Below are positions 1-8,816 of a DNA stretch of 64,000 nt, piece after piece; the stretch's first letter is position 1, and each line of letters begins with the position of its first letter. The notes beneath the pieces were generated by a model. That model was not told the DNA's origin. It worked only from the letters and a program-made list of their open reading frames with translations, and made no database searches. The stretch spans positions 1 through 64,000 of the forward strand of contig CAMNRM010000006.1 in NCBI GenBank assembly GCA_946553025.1. The letters are read 5' to 3'. A program made the translations under genes and the position numbers. The DNA comes from an uncultured Clostridium sp. (lineage in GTDB: Bacteria > Bacillota > Clostridia > Lachnospirales > Lachnospiraceae).

Positions 1-19
1 TGGCTTTAGTAGGATAATT

Positions 20-2431
20 TTGTGCATTTTTTTAAATTTGCTCATTTATAGTTATCAGCTTAAAATGAGTATGCTCAAAGCCAAAGGAATAGATATTATA
101 GTATCTTTCCTTATGGAATCCGGTATACGAATGATTTTGAATGATATTAGAAATGCTTTGGACAGAGGCGTTCCGGTGCGGATTTTGACGGGGAATTATC
201 TGGGGATTACGCAGCCGTCCGCACTTTACCTGATAAGAAAGGAATTAGGTAATCGAATTGATTTAAGATTCTATAATGATAAAAGAAGATCATTTCATCC
301 TAAAGCGTATATATTTCATTATGAGAATGCAAGTGAAATTTATATAGGTTCATCGAATCTGTCAAGAAGCGCATTAACATCGGGAATTGAATGGAATTAT
401 CGTTTTAACAGTATAGCGGATAATAAAAATTATCAATTATTTTATCATACCTTTGAAGATTTGTTTTTCCATCATTCGATTGTCATTGATGATGATGAGT
501 TGCGTCGATATTCAAAGAACTGGCATAAACCGGCTATCGCTAAGGATTTGGCTAAGTATGATCATTTTGAAGAAGATATTGATACAAAAGTTGAATTATT
601 ATTTCAGCCAAGAGGGATACAGATAGAGGCATTGTGTGCATTAGAAGACAGCAGAGCCGAGGGTGCAAGCAAAGGGCTTGTTCAGGCGGCTACAGGGGTT
701 GGAAAAACATATCTGGCAGCATTTGACTCTGCAAAATTTAACAGGGTTTTGTTTGTTGCACACAGGGAGGAAATATTAAAACAGGCAGCGGCTTCATTTA
801 GAAATGTACGGAAGTCTGAGGATTATGGTTATTTTACTGGGAAACGGAAAGATACGGATAAGTCGGTTATTTTTGCTTCTGTTGCAACATTGGGAAGAGC
901 CGAGTATTTAAAAGAGAAATACTTTTCGGAGGATTATTTTGATTATATTGTTATCGATGAGTTTCATCATGCGGTAAATGAACAATATAGAAAAATCGTA
1001 AACTATTTTAAACCAAAGTTTATGCTGGGGCTTACTGCAACGCCTGAGCGTATGGATGGTAAGAATATTTATGAGATTTGTGATTACAATGTGCCATATG
1101 AAATTTCTTTAAAGGAGGCAATAAACAAAGGTATCTTAGTTCCGTTTCATTATTATGGCGTTTATGATGAAACGGATTATGCCGGACTGCATTTGGTAAA
1201 GGGGAGATATGACGAAAGAGAATTAACGGAGATTTATAGAAATAATGGCAGAAGATATGAATTAATCTATAAGCATTACAGGAAATATCGTTCTAAGAGA
1301 GCATTGGGTTTTTGCTGTTCCAGACAGCATGCAGAAGAAATGGCTAAAGAATTTTGTAATCGGGGAATTGCATCTGTGGCTGTGTACAGTAATGCGGATG
1401 GGGAATTTTCAGAGGATAGAGAAAAAGCCATTGAAAAGTTAAAAAATCAGGAAGTGAATGTGATATTTTCAGTAGATATGTTTAACGAAGGATTAGATAT
1501 TGCTTCGCTTGATTTGGTTATGTTTCTAAGACCCACCGAGTCGCCCATCGTATTTTTGCAGCAGTTAGGACGTGGACTTCGTACATACAAGGGAAAAGAA
1601 TATCTGAATGTTTTGGATTTTATTGGGAATTATGAAAAAGCAGGAAAATCATCGTTTTTGCTTGGGGGAGAAACTGCTGTTAGTAGAAAACAGGATGGAA
1701 GCTGCAGTGATGTCGAGTATCCTGATGATTGTATTGTTGATTTTGATGTTCGATTAATCGATTTATTTAAGGAATTGGATAAAAAATCTTTAACGGTAAA
1801 AGAACGAATCAAGCATGAATATTTTCGTGTAAAAGAACTGTTAGACGGAAAAACTCCTACCAGAATGGAACTGTTCACCTATATGGAAGATGACATTTAT
1901 CAATATTGTATAAAAAATGCGAAGGAAAATCCATTTAGGCATTATTTGGATTATCTGCATGGTTTAAATGAATTATCGGAGGAGGAAAAAGAATTATACG
2001 CAGGAATTGGTAAAGAGTTTTTGACATTAATTGAAACGACAGATATGTCAAAGGTTTATAAAATGCCTGTTTTGTATTCCTTTTATAATCATGGGGATAT
2101 TTTGCTGGAAGTTACAGAAAAGCAGGTTCTTGCGTGCTGGAAAGAGTTTTTTGATAAAAATAAAAATTGGAAGGATTTCTCGGATAATATTACCTATAAG
2201 ACTTATAAAAGTATGACAGATAAGCAGCATCTGGCGAAGGCAAAAACAATGCCAATCAAGTTTTTAAAAGCATCTGGAAAAGGATTTTTTATTGATAAAG
2301 AGGGATATGCATTGGCGCTAAGAGAAGATTTAAAGGCTGTTATTAAAAATTCTGCTTTCTGTGATCATATGAAGGATATTTTAGAGTACAGGACAATGAA
2401 TTATTATCGCAGGCGATATGAGCAAGAATAA
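20..2431 (+). CDS. PLD-nuclease / DEAD-DEAH (SF2) helicase fusion, possibly 5' partial
   Basis: N-terminal phospholipase D-like domain (residues ~20-130) with one HKD motif (SFHPKAYIFH, then GSSNLS), followed by an SF2 helicase core: Walker A ATGVGKT near residue 224, DEFH box near 313, LTATPERM near 338, and motif VI QQLGRGLRTY near 514. The C-terminal ~250 residues are an uncharacterised helical region. PLD-helicase fusions of this kind are common in accessory and defence regions and are expected to act on nucleic acid. With only one HKD the nuclease would have to dimerise to form an active site. The track start is a TTG without a ribosome site. The frame stays open to the left edge, and residues before the ATG at 65 read as plausible domain sequence, so the true start may lie outside the window. 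The gene is clearly AT-richer than the sulfur locus that follows, which suggests acquisition. Confidence 0.85.
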   Translation: MCIFLNLLIYSYQLKMSMLKAKGIDIIVSFLMESGIRMILNDIRNALDRGVPVRILTGNYLGITQPSALYLIRKELGNRIDLRFYNDKRRSFHPKAYIFHYENASEIYIGSSNLSRSALTSGIEWNYRFNSIADNKNYQLFYHTFEDLFFHHSIVIDDDELRRYSKNWHKPAIAKDLAKYDHFEEDIDTKVELLFQPRGIQIEALCALEDSRAEGASKGLVQAATGVGKTYLAAFDSAKFNRVLFVAHREEILKQAAASFRNVRKSEDYGYFTGKRKDTDKSVIFASVATLGRAEYLKEKYFSEDYFDYIVIDEFHHAVNEQYRKIVNYFKPKFMLGLTATPERMDGKNIYEICDYNVPYEISLKEAINKGILVPFHYYGVYDETDYAGLHLVKGRYDERELTEIYRNNGRRYELIYKHYRKYRSKRALGFCCSRQHAEEMAKEFCNRGIASVAVYSNADGEFSEDREKAIEKLKNQEVNVIFSVDMFNEGLDIASLDLVMFLRPTESPIVFLQQLGRGLRTYKGKEYLNVLDFIGNYEKAGKSSFLLGGETAVSRKQDGSCSDVEYPDDCIVDFDVRLIDLFKELDKKSLTVKERIKHEYFRVKELLDGKTPTRMELFTYMEDDIYQYCIKNAKENPFRHYLDYLHGLNELSEEEKELYAGIGKEFLTLIETTDMSKVYKMPVLYSFYNHGDILLEVTEKQVLACWKEFFDKNKNWKDFSDNITYKTYKSMTDKQHLAKAKTMPIKFLKASGKGFFIDKEGYALALREDLKAVIKNSAFCDHMKDILEYRTMNYYRRRYEQE

Positions 2432-2445
2432 TAGTATTGATACAG

Positions 2446-2568
2446 ATGCATATAATCAGCAGAGTTTTTGCTAAATATAAAATTGATGATTATGTTCACA
2501 TAGTAACGGCATACTATCCAAGTAAAGAAAAATTTGAATCGGACATGAAAACAAGAAGGGAGCGTTGA
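2446..2568 (+). pseudogene. DUF4258-like remnant (C-terminal half only)
   Basis: A 40-codon frame, too short for the ORF track, encodes a peptide (DDYVHIVTAYYPS, then SDMKTRRER) that reads as the C-terminal half of the small DUF4258 family. That family commonly lies directly upstream of a YgiT-type zinc-finger protein, as here: the stop ends 2 bases before the ATG of the zinc-finger gene. The N-terminal half is missing. The preceding bases are the end of the helicase gene, so the gene appears to have been cut when the helicase block was joined. It is probably not a working toxin, although the ATG at 2446 could still give a short peptide. Family assignment is from memory of its C-terminal pattern. 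Confidence 0.5.
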
Positions 2569-2570
2569 CT

Positions 2571-2795
2571 ATGTGTTTTTATTGTAAAGGCAATATGAAA
2601 TCAAGTGTTACGACACATGTTGTAAATGATAACGGCTGTGTGATCGTAATTAAAAATGTGCCATGCGAGGAATGTGAACAGTGTGGAGAAGTAGAATATT
2701 CGGATGAAGTGATGAAACATTTGGATGATATTGTAAGTCATGTAAAAAAATTTATGCAGGAAATTTCAGTTGTTGATTATTCTAAAGTTGCATAA
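2571..2795 (+). CDS. YgiT-type zinc-finger protein (antitoxin-like)
   Basis: Small protein of about 74 residues with two CxxC knuckles (CFYC near the N-terminus and CEQC further on), the zinc-ribbon pattern of YgiT/MqsA-type antitoxin N-domains. There is no C-terminal HTH as in full MqsA, so it is the short form usually paired with a DUF4258 toxin. That partner survives upstream only as a fragment, so this is an orphan. The ATG at 2571 is chosen over the TTG at 2565 in the track because GGGAG sits 8-12 bases upstream. The gene is AT-rich like the helicase before it. The next gene is preceded by its own sigma54 promoter. Confidence 0.75.
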   Translation: MCFYCKGNMKSSVTTHVVNDNGCVIVIKNVPCEECEQCGEVEYSDEVMKHLDDIVSHVKKFMQEISVVDYSKVA

Positions 2796-2858
2796 AAGAA
2801 AGATATTTTTAACTCATACCTTATAACTCAGAAAGAATAAATTGGGAAATCACATGAT

Positions 2859-2873
2859 TGGCATATTTTTTGC
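2859..2873 (+). promoter_or_regulatory. sigma54 (-24/-12) promoter of the CoA-disulfide reductase gene
   Basis: TGGCAT-N5-TTGC with exactly 10 bases between the GG and GC doublets, matching the sigma54 consensus TGGCAC-N5-TTGC at all but one position. It lies about 70 bases before the start codon. Upstream, two direct copies of TAACTCA (2810 and 2824), the first within TTTTTAACTCAT, resemble the TTTTTAACTATTT repeats found before cyuA and may bind the same activator. Confidence 0.6.
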
Positions 2874-2945
2874 TATAAATTAAACTATAGTTATGTAAGG
2901 GACATTCATCCCCAATCTATTAATACAGGAAAGCGAGGAAAAACT

Positions 2946-4652
2946 ATGGGAAAAAGAATTATCATTGTAGGCGGAGTTGCCGGCGGGGCTTCGGCGGCAG
3001 CGCGTATCCGCAGGCTGGATGAAGCGGCAGAGATTATTATGTTTGAGCGAGGCGAGCATGTTTCCTTCTCTAATTGCTGCCTTCCCTACCATTTAAGCGG
3101 AACGGTGGAAAACAGCAATGCGCTTGTTCTGATGACGCCCCAGCGCTTTTTAAAGCAGTATGCCATCGAGGCAAGGGTGCAGTCTGAAGTGACGGCGATT
3201 CATCCGGCGGAGAAAACGGTAACGGTTAAAAACCTTCAGACCGGAGAAACCTATACGGAAAGCTATGACCAATTGGTATTAGCGCCGGGGGCAAATCCGG
3301 TTATGCCAAAGAGCATTGCCGGGATTGGACAAAAGCATGTATTTTCGGTGCGGAATGTGACGGATATCCGGGCATTAAAGCTTTATATTGACGTAAACCA
3401 GATAAAAAAGGCGGCGGTTATCGGCGGCGGATTTATCGGCGTGGAAGTGGCAGAAAACCTGAAAATGGCAGGACTTTCGGTGTCGCTTGTCGAGGGAACG
3501 GATCAGATTATGATGCCGTTTGACTACGATATGGTGCAGATCCTTCATAAAGAAATGATGGACAATGGAATCTCTTTATATCTGTCCAGTATGTTGACCG
3601 AAATCAACGCTCGCAGCATCCAAATCAAGCGGCAGGACAAGACGGAAACCGTGGATGCCGATGTGGTGGTTATGGCGATTGGCGTGATCCCGGAAACTTC
3701 GCTGGCACGGGAAGCCGGGCTTGCGATTGGGGAAACCGGCGGGATTTTGGTGAATAAGAATTACCAGACCTCCGACCCGGATATCTATGCCGTGGGGGAC
3801 GCTGTGGAAAGCTTTAACCGTATGCTTCATCGTCCGGGACGTCTGGCGCTTGCAGGTCCGGCGCAGAAGCAGGCCCGCGGTGCAGCCGACCATATGTACG
3901 GGGGCGCAGCGGCAAATAAGGGCTTTATCGGTTCCTCCTGTATCCGCATCTTCGGGCAGAATGCGGCGTGCACGGGCTTAAATGAAAAAACGGCAAAAAG
4001 CGCCGGGATTTCCTGTCAGTTTGCCTATGTGATGTCGCCGGATAAGGTCGGATTAATGCCGGGAAGCCACTATATGAACTTTAAGCTGCTTTTTGAGGTT
4101 CCCACCGGCCGGATTCTCGGTGCGCAGGCGATTGGCAGGGGCAATACCGATAAGCGGATCGACGTGATTGCGGCAATGATCAGCATGGGGGCGATGCTGG
4201 AGGATGTTAAAGACCTGGAACTCTGCTATTCTCCGGTATTCGGCACGGCGAGAGATGTGGTGAACCAGGCGGCATTAGTCGGAACAAACCTGCTGGAAGG
4301 CCGTTATCGCCAGGTTCCGGTAAGCCGGGTTCGCGAACTGGTGGAGTCCGGGGCCTACATTGTCGATGTGCGCGAGGAACCCGAGTATAACGCAGGCCAT
4401 ATCAAAGGTGCCCACCTGATTCCTCTCAGCCAGCTTCGGGAGAGAATGGAGGAGATTCCAAAGGATGTCCCGGTTTATATCCATTGCCGCACAGGACAGC
4501 GCAGCTATAATGCCGTCTGCTGCCTGCAGGGAAATGGCTATAAAAATGTATGGAATATTTCCGGTTCCTTCCTGGGAATCAGCCTGTATGAGTACTTTAA
4601 TGATAAGGCCAATGGGCGTGAGCCGATTGTGACGGAATATAATTTTAAGTAA
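2946..4652 (+). CDS. CoA-disulfide reductase / persulfide reductase with C-terminal rhodanese domain
   Basis: FAD/NAD(P)-dependent pyridine nucleotide-disulfide oxidoreductase. An N-terminal FAD-binding GGVAGGASAAAR is followed by a second Rossmann motif IGGGFIGVEVAENL near residue 160. The single active-site cysteine motif SFSNCCLPYH (Cys44) is typical of CoA-disulfide reductases rather than of two-cysteine reductases. The last ~100 residues are a rhodanese domain with active loop HCRTGQRS. Such CoADR-RHD fusions reduce CoA disulfide, CoA persulfide or polysulfide and relay sulfane sulfur. The preceding GAGGAAAAACT gives a ribosome site. The neighbouring sigma54 promoter and the convergent activator gene, which overlaps the 3' end by 8 bases, place it in a sulfur/cysteine-stress regulon with the cysteine desulfidase. 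It probably consumes sulfane sulfur arising during cysteine breakdown; that link is inference. Confidence 0.9.
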   Translation: MGKRIIIVGGVAGGASAAARIRRLDEAAEIIMFERGEHVSFSNCCLPYHLSGTVENSNALVLMTPQRFLKQYAIEARVQSEVTAIHPAEKTVTVKNLQTGETYTESYDQLVLAPGANPVMPKSIAGIGQKHVFSVRNVTDIRALKLYIDVNQIKKAAVIGGGFIGVEVAENLKMAGLSVSLVEGTDQIMMPFDYDMVQILHKEMMDNGISLYLSSMLTEINARSIQIKRQDKTETVDADVVVMAIGVIPETSLAREAGLAIGETGGILVNKNYQTSDPDIYAVGDAVESFNRMLHRPGRLALAGPAQKQARGAADHMYGGAAANKGFIGSSCIRIFGQNAACTGLNEKTAKSAGISCQFAYVMSPDKVGLMPGSHYMNFKLLFEVPTGRILGAQAIGRGNTDKRIDVIAAMISMGAMLEDVKDLELCYSPVFGTARDVVNQAALVGTNLLEGRYRQVPVSRVRELVESGAYIVDVREEPEYNAGHIKGAHLIPLSQLRERMEEIPKDVPVYIHCRTGQRSYNAVCCLQGNGYKNVWNISGSFLGISLYEYFNDKANGREPIVTEYNFK

Positions 4653-6855
4653 TTTTTTCCCAAAGCTTGCGGCCTTCCAGTGTCAGTTGGCTTCCCCCGC
4701 GTCCCCGGCTGACCCTGGCAAGGCCGTTCTTTGCCATTTCTGCCAGAATATTCCGTATTTCCTGCTGTGAGGTGGGAAGATGGATCTTATGCGCTTTTTC
4801 CAGAATTTTTTCCCGTCCTGTTGCAATTCCCTGCTCCGATGCCGCATAAAGTTCACCCAGGATAAAGAGAAACACCTCGGAATGGCTGTTTGTCACTGAA
4901 TCAGAAACAAGGTTCGCCATTTCTCTGAATTTCCGGTCAGATAAAGCGTCGGAGGACTTCCGGTCAGGTAAAGCGTCGGAGGAGTTACGTTTTGGCAATG
5001 CGTCAGAGAAGTTCTGTTTAGGCAAAGTGTCAGATAACGCATTAGATTCCTCTGTTTTCTCTCCTGACGCAAGCACCGGGCGCAGTTTTGGAAGTTTTTT
5101 GTTCAGTACCGTCGGCGGCAGATCTTCCATGCAAATCTGTTCGTGTCCGGTGTAGATAAAGTATTCCACCACATTGCGCAGTTCCCGGATATTTCCGGGC
5201 CAGGAATATTCTTTTAAAAACCTTTGAACCTCTTCACTCAGGATGAAATTGCCCCCAAGTTCCTCTTTAAACCGCTCAATAATAAGAAACATATCATCAT
5301 CTCTTGCGGCAAGGGGCGGAATCATAATGGGCAGGGTATTTAACCGGTAATATAAATCCCGCCGAAAACTTCCTTCTTCAACCTTCTGCTCCAGCGATTC
5401 ATTTGTTGCCGCCACAATGCGCACGTCTATGCGGATAATCCGGTTTCCGCCCACCCGCATCAGTTCTTTTTCCTGCAGTACCCGCAGAAGCTTGACCTGA
5501 AGAAGAGGACTCATTCCTTCAACCTCATCCAAAAACAGTGTCCCTTTGTGCGCGATTTCCAATAGTCCCGGGTGCCCGCCTTTTTTTGCTCCGGTAAATG
5601 CACCTTCCTCATAACCAAAAAGCTCGCTTTCCAGAAGGTTTTCCGGGAATGCCGCCACGTTAATCGGTACAAAAGGTTCATTTCTGCGCCGGGAAGCCTG
5701 GTGCAGGGCATGGGCAAACAGCTCCTTTCCCGTCCCGGTTTCCCCGATAAGCAGCACCGGGCTTTCACTCATTGCCATGCGTTTTAGAATTTCCTTTGCC
5801 CGAAGAATCACCTCGGATTCCCCGATAATATCCCCAAAATCATACCTCGCATAATGCCCCTTGTGGAAAATCTGTTTTCTTAACTCATTCTGCCGCATTT
5901 CCACGTCATTAAACCGCTGCAAAATCGCAAATGCCCCCACGCAGACATCCTGCCGCAGTACAGGAACCACTTCAACGCTGATATTTGCCCCATGAATCTT
6001 CTTCACCTGGGCTTCTATTCTGCACTTTCCGCTTAAGGCCCGTGAAAAATCAATATAGGGAAAAACCTTCTCCGCCCGCTTTCCCATAGTCAGGCTGCTG
6101 CTCACCCGTGTAATTTCCTCCGCATGGTGACTGCACGCAAAAACCTCTCCGCGCTCATTCACCCCCACAACCCCTTCCGACAAGATTTCCATTAAAATAT
6201 GAAACTGACTTTCCAGACGTATGGATTTGGCAAACATCTGGTCAAAGCTGTAATTATTGGTTGCAATACTTCGGAAATACTCCTGAAATGCCGCTGTTTC
6301 CAATAAAAACTCCAGTTCCAGACGCAGGGCAATTTCAATCATCATCCCCGATGTACAGGAACGCTGCCCCAGATTAATCACCTTATCCATACCCTCCGGC
6401 AAATAGCGCATCTCATCCGGTGTAACCGCCATGTGCACATCCTCATCCAGCACTGCCCCCGGATAAAACGGAATCAGCTGAATATGGTTGATTCCAAACT
6501 GATTCAGCTGTGTAATCGCCTCCCGCGCCATGGTTTGCGTCATATTGACAAACAAAACCTTTGTCCCCTCCGGGATTTCTTTCAGCTTCCGAAGCTCACT
6601 CCACCGGAACGATACCTCGATTGCCATTGTCGGACAATCCACAGGCACATGGCGGGCAACCTCCTCCGCCGAACCATAGGCATCCGTGGAAACCACAAAC
6701 AAATCTGCCCGGGGAAGCACGCCCATCGCTGAACCGTCCTGCACATTGTACACTAAAACTTCCGCATATTTTCCAAACAGCCCTTCCACTTCCCGCCCAT
6801 AAGATTCCCCGGCCCGGGCGTCCAAACTGACAATAGCAATCCGCTTCTTTTCCAT
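4645..6855 (-). CDS. sigma54-dependent enhancer-binding activator, PrpR-like N-domain and winged-helix C-terminus
   Basis: 736-residue bacterial enhancer-binding protein. The N-terminal ~200 residues resemble a PrpR-type sensory domain and are followed by a PAS-like segment (residues ~220-320). The AAA+ domain has Walker A GETGTGKE near residue 367 and the sigma54-contacting GAFTGA loop near 419. The C-terminus is not a plain Fis helix-turn-helix: after a repetitive linker the last ~80 residues read as a winged helix (TSQQEIRNILAEMAKNGLA). The start ATG has GGAGG 9 bases upstream. It is divergent from cyuA and convergent with the CoADR gene, both of which carry -24/-12 promoters. Sigma54 activators of cysteine desulfidase genes are known in Clostridioides difficile (CdsR). 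An equivalent role is the best inference, with cysteine or a sulfur product as ligand. A repeated 9-residue linker is an oddity. Confidence 0.9.
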   Translation of the reverse strand: MEKKRIAIVSLDARAGESYGREVEGLFGKYAEVLVYNVQDGSAMGVLPRADLFVVSTDAYGSAEEVARHVPVDCPTMAIEVSFRWSELRKLKEIPEGTKVLFVNMTQTMAREAITQLNQFGINHIQLIPFYPGAVLDEDVHMAVTPDEMRYLPEGMDKVINLGQRSCTSGMMIEIALRLELEFLLETAAFQEYFRSIATNNYSFDQMFAKSIRLESQFHILMEILSEGVVGVNERGEVFACSHHAEEITRVSSSLTMGKRAEKVFPYIDFSRALSGKCRIEAQVKKIHGANISVEVVPVLRQDVCVGAFAILQRFNDVEMRQNELRKQIFHKGHYARYDFGDIIGESEVILRAKEILKRMAMSESPVLLIGETGTGKELFAHALHQASRRRNEPFVPINVAAFPENLLESELFGYEEGAFTGAKKGGHPGLLEIAHKGTLFLDEVEGMSPLLQVKLLRVLQEKELMRVGGNRIIRIDVRIVAATNESLEQKVEEGSFRRDLYYRLNTLPIMIPPLAARDDDMFLIIERFKEELGGNFILSEEVQRFLKEYSWPGNIRELRNVVEYFIYTGHEQICMEDLPPTVLNKKLPKLRPVLASGEKTEESNALSDTLPKQNFSDALPKRNSSDALPDRKSSDALSDRKFREMANLVSDSVTNSHSEVFLFILGELYAASEQGIATGREKILEKAHKIHLPTSQQEIRNILAEMAKNGLARVSRGRGGSQLTLEGRKLWEKIT
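4931..5038 (-). repeat. four in-frame 27-bp tandem repeats in the activator linker
   Basis: Four consecutive 27-bp units (starting 4931, 4958, 4985 and 5012) encode 9-residue units of the form SDALPxRxS between the AAA+ domain and the C-terminal DNA-binding domain. The first two units are nearly identical and the others have diverged. This suggests slippage or duplication of a flexible hydrophilic linker. Confidence 0.85.
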
Positions 6856-6895
6856 GTGATTCCTCCAATGATTTTTCCAACTATTCCTCTACTTG

Positions 6896-7012
6896 TTTTT
6901 TAATTATTTATCACCTATTGTTGTGTGTTAGATTTTTAACTATTTGTTTTGACTTTTTAATTATCTATTTTGATTTTTTAACCATTTATTTTAAGTTATT
7001 AACCATTTTCGC
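6896..7012 (+). promoter_or_regulatory. phased direct repeats, probable activator binding sites (UAS)
   Basis: Copies of a TTTTTAAyyATyTnTTTT motif have their TTAA cores at 6936, 6957, 6978 and 6999, exactly 21 bases apart (two helical turns). A weaker copy has its core at 6900 and another (TTTAACCAATTTT) starts at 7038. They lie about 85-200 bases upstream of the -24 element of the cyuA promoter, the usual distance for enhancer-binding-protein sites, and next to the start of the divergent activator gene. Binding by that activator is inferred. Confidence 0.65.
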
Positions 7013-7097
7013 ATAGATAGCCCAAAAAAGCAAGTAGTTTAACCAATTTTAGATGCAAAGGAATGAAAAAACATAAGCTAATCTAAATCTATGTCAT

Positions 7098-7112
7098 TGG
7101 CACAGTATTTGC
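7098..7112 (+). promoter_or_regulatory. sigma54 (-24/-12) promoter of cyuA
   Basis: TGGCAC-N5-TTGC is a perfect match to the -24/-12 consensus with 10 bases between GG and GC. It lies 87 bases before the cyuA start codon. It is the only strong promoter-like element seen on this strand in the 344-base intergenic region. Confidence 0.85.
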
Positions 7113-7199
7113 TTAATTAATAGACAGAACGACAAAATACAACTATTACATAAACAAACAAAAGTCCAAAACGTAAAAGCAAAAGAGAGGAGATTTCAC

Positions 7200-8486
7200 A
7201 TGTTAAACAAAACCGAATTATTAACCTTACTCCATCAGGAAGTTGTTCCCGCCCTTGGCTGTACCGAACCGGTCTGTGTTGCCCTTGCCGCCGCAGACGC
7301 CTACCATGCAATCGGCGGAGATATCGTTTCGATTAAAGTTGAGGTAAATCCCGGCATCTATAAAAACGGCATGAGTGTCGGCATCCCTGGATTTGACCGT
7401 GTCGGCTTAAAATATGCCGCTGCCCTGGGTGCCTGTCTTGGAAACCCGGAGAAGAGCCTTCAGCTTTTAGAGGATATTAATGGTTTCATTTCTCAAAAAG
7501 CGATAGAACTTGCCGAAGCCCGTCATGTGATTGTTATGATTAAGCACGATGAAACCCAGCTTTATGCAAGGGCCGAAATCATCACCACCGCCGGAATCGG
7601 AATCAGCGAGATAAGAAATACCCATGCCAACATTATCCTGACCAAAAGAAACCATGAAGTTCTGCTGGAAAAGGAATACACCATAAGTTCTAACGATGAA
7701 CTTCACGAAAAGCTGACGGAAATGTCCGTCGCAGAAATCAAGGCGCTTGTCGATCAGTGCACGGAAGAAGATCTGGCCTATATGACGGATGGTATAGAGA
7801 TGAATGGAAAGCTGGCGGACTATGGCCTGGAACATACCCTGGGCATTGGCATTGCCTCTGCGCTTCAAAAACAGTTAAATGCCGATACCATGGGCGACAA
7901 CCTGTTCAGCCGGGCGATGCTTCGTGTGGCAAGCAGTGCCGAGGGACGGATGAGCGGATGCCCTTATGCTGTAATGAGCAGTGCAGGAAGCGGAAACCAT
8001 GGCATTACCGCAATCCTTCCTGTTGTGGAAATGGCAAAGCACGTTCATGCTTCCAATGAACAGTTAGTTAAGGCCCTTGCCTTCTCTCATACGTTGAATG
8101 TCTATATTAAATCCTTCACCGGAAAGCTTTCGGCGACCTGCGGCTGCGGGGTGTCGGCTGCGACGGCGGCTTCGGCTGCGATGGTCTGGCTTCTTGGCGG
8201 CAGTGACGAGCAGATTGGTCATGCGATTATTAACATGAGCGGAAACCTGACCGGAATGATCTGCGACGGCGGAAAAATCGGCTGCGCCTTAAAGCTTGCC
8301 ACGGCAACCAATGCGGCGATGATGTGTGCTTATCTTGCCGTATCGGATGTTGTATTGCAGGGGACGGACGGAATCTGCGGATTTACGCCCGAAGATGCGA
8401 TCCGCAATATGGGCAGGGTGAGCAACCCGGGCATGACGCAGACCGACCAGACGATTTTGGAGATTATGATGGAGAAGGATGGTTAA
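7200..8486 (+). CDS. cyuA: L-cysteine desulfidase (UPF0597 / CyuA family)
   Basis: 428 residues, the full length of the UPF0597 iron-sulfur cysteine desulfidase family, which converts L-cysteine to pyruvate, ammonia and sulfide. Typical N-terminus with [15 protein letters not shown] (Cys21), then conserved cysteines in [17 protein letters not shown] and [10 protein letters not shown] that can ligate the [4Fe-4S] cluster as in the related serine dehydratase alpha subunit. No transporter or serine dehydratase neighbour is present. GAGAGGAG lies 8-15 bases before the ATG. The gene is headed by a perfect sigma54 promoter and phased repeats and is divergent from a sigma54 activator, so it is probably induced under cysteine excess. 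The related annotation 'L-serine ammonia-lyase' is an alternative but fits the single-chain form less well. Confidence 0.88.
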   Translation: MLNKTELLTLLHQEVVPALGCTEPVCVALAAADAYHAIGGDIVSIKVEVNPGIYKNGMSVGIPGFDRVGLKYAAALGACLGNPEKSLQLLEDINGFISQKAIELAEARHVIVMIKHDETQLYARAEIITTAGIGISEIRNTHANIILTKRNHEVLLEKEYTISSNDELHEKLTEMSVAEIKALVDQCTEEDLAYMTDGIEMNGKLADYGLEHTLGIGIASALQKQLNADTMGDNLFSRAMLRVASSAEGRMSGCPYAVMSSAGSGNHGITAILPVVEMAKHVHASNEQLVKALAFSHTLNVYIKSFTGKLSATCGCGVSAATAASAAMVWLLGGSDEQIGHAIINMSGNLTGMICDGGKIGCALKLATATNAAMMCAYLAVSDVVLQGTDGICGFTPEDAIRNMGRVSNPGMTQTDQTILEIMMEKDG

Positions 8487-8569
8487 GTCAAAGGTTAAAG
8501 TGCTAGAGTCAAAGATTAAAGTGCTAGAGTCAAAGGTTAAAACGCTAAAGTTAAAGATTAAAAAGGGAT
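8486..8569 (+). repeat. 21-bp tandem repeat, four units, after cyuA
   Basis: Four consecutive 21-bp units beginning at 8486, 8507, 8528 and 8549 follow the pattern AGTCAAAGRTTAAAGTGCTA, starting at the last base of the cyuA stop codon. The fourth unit is degenerate. The units carry stops in frame and show no protein. A role in transcript stability is possible but nothing more can be shown. Confidence 0.85.
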
Positions 8570-8575
8570 AAGAAT

Positions 8576-8643
8576 AAAAGCAGAGTTGATGAGTGGTAAG
8601 AATGCTGATAAAACAATTACCATGAAGCGACTTTGCTTTTTTG
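8576..8643 (+). terminator. likely terminator of cyuA
   Basis: AAAAGCAGAGT pairs with ACTTTGCTTTT (one G-T pair) and runs into a T tract. The long loop itself contains a second stem (GGTAA with TTACC). Confidence 0.55.
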
Positions 8644-8776
8644 TATTGGGTGTGTTTTATGAGCAGTTTTGAAAATGCGCTATGGAAAAGCTGTTTTTGA
8701 AAAAAGGCGTATAAAAACTATAGGAAAAAAGAAAAAAGGTACTTGCTTTTTCTAGATGAATATGATAAAGTACATG

Positions 8777-8800
8777 TGACTAAATTAGAATTTTTAGTCA
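8777..8800 (+). promoter_or_regulatory. operator-like inverted repeat before the TetR gene
   Basis: Perfect 8-bp inverted repeat TGACTAAA-N8-TTTAGTCA lies 16 bases before the start codon. It is just downstream of a plausible promoter (TTGCTT at 8743, TAAAGT at 8766, spacing 17). Position and symmetry fit autorepression by the TetR protein. Confidence 0.7.
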
Positions 8801-8816
8801 TAAAGGAGAGAGGATA

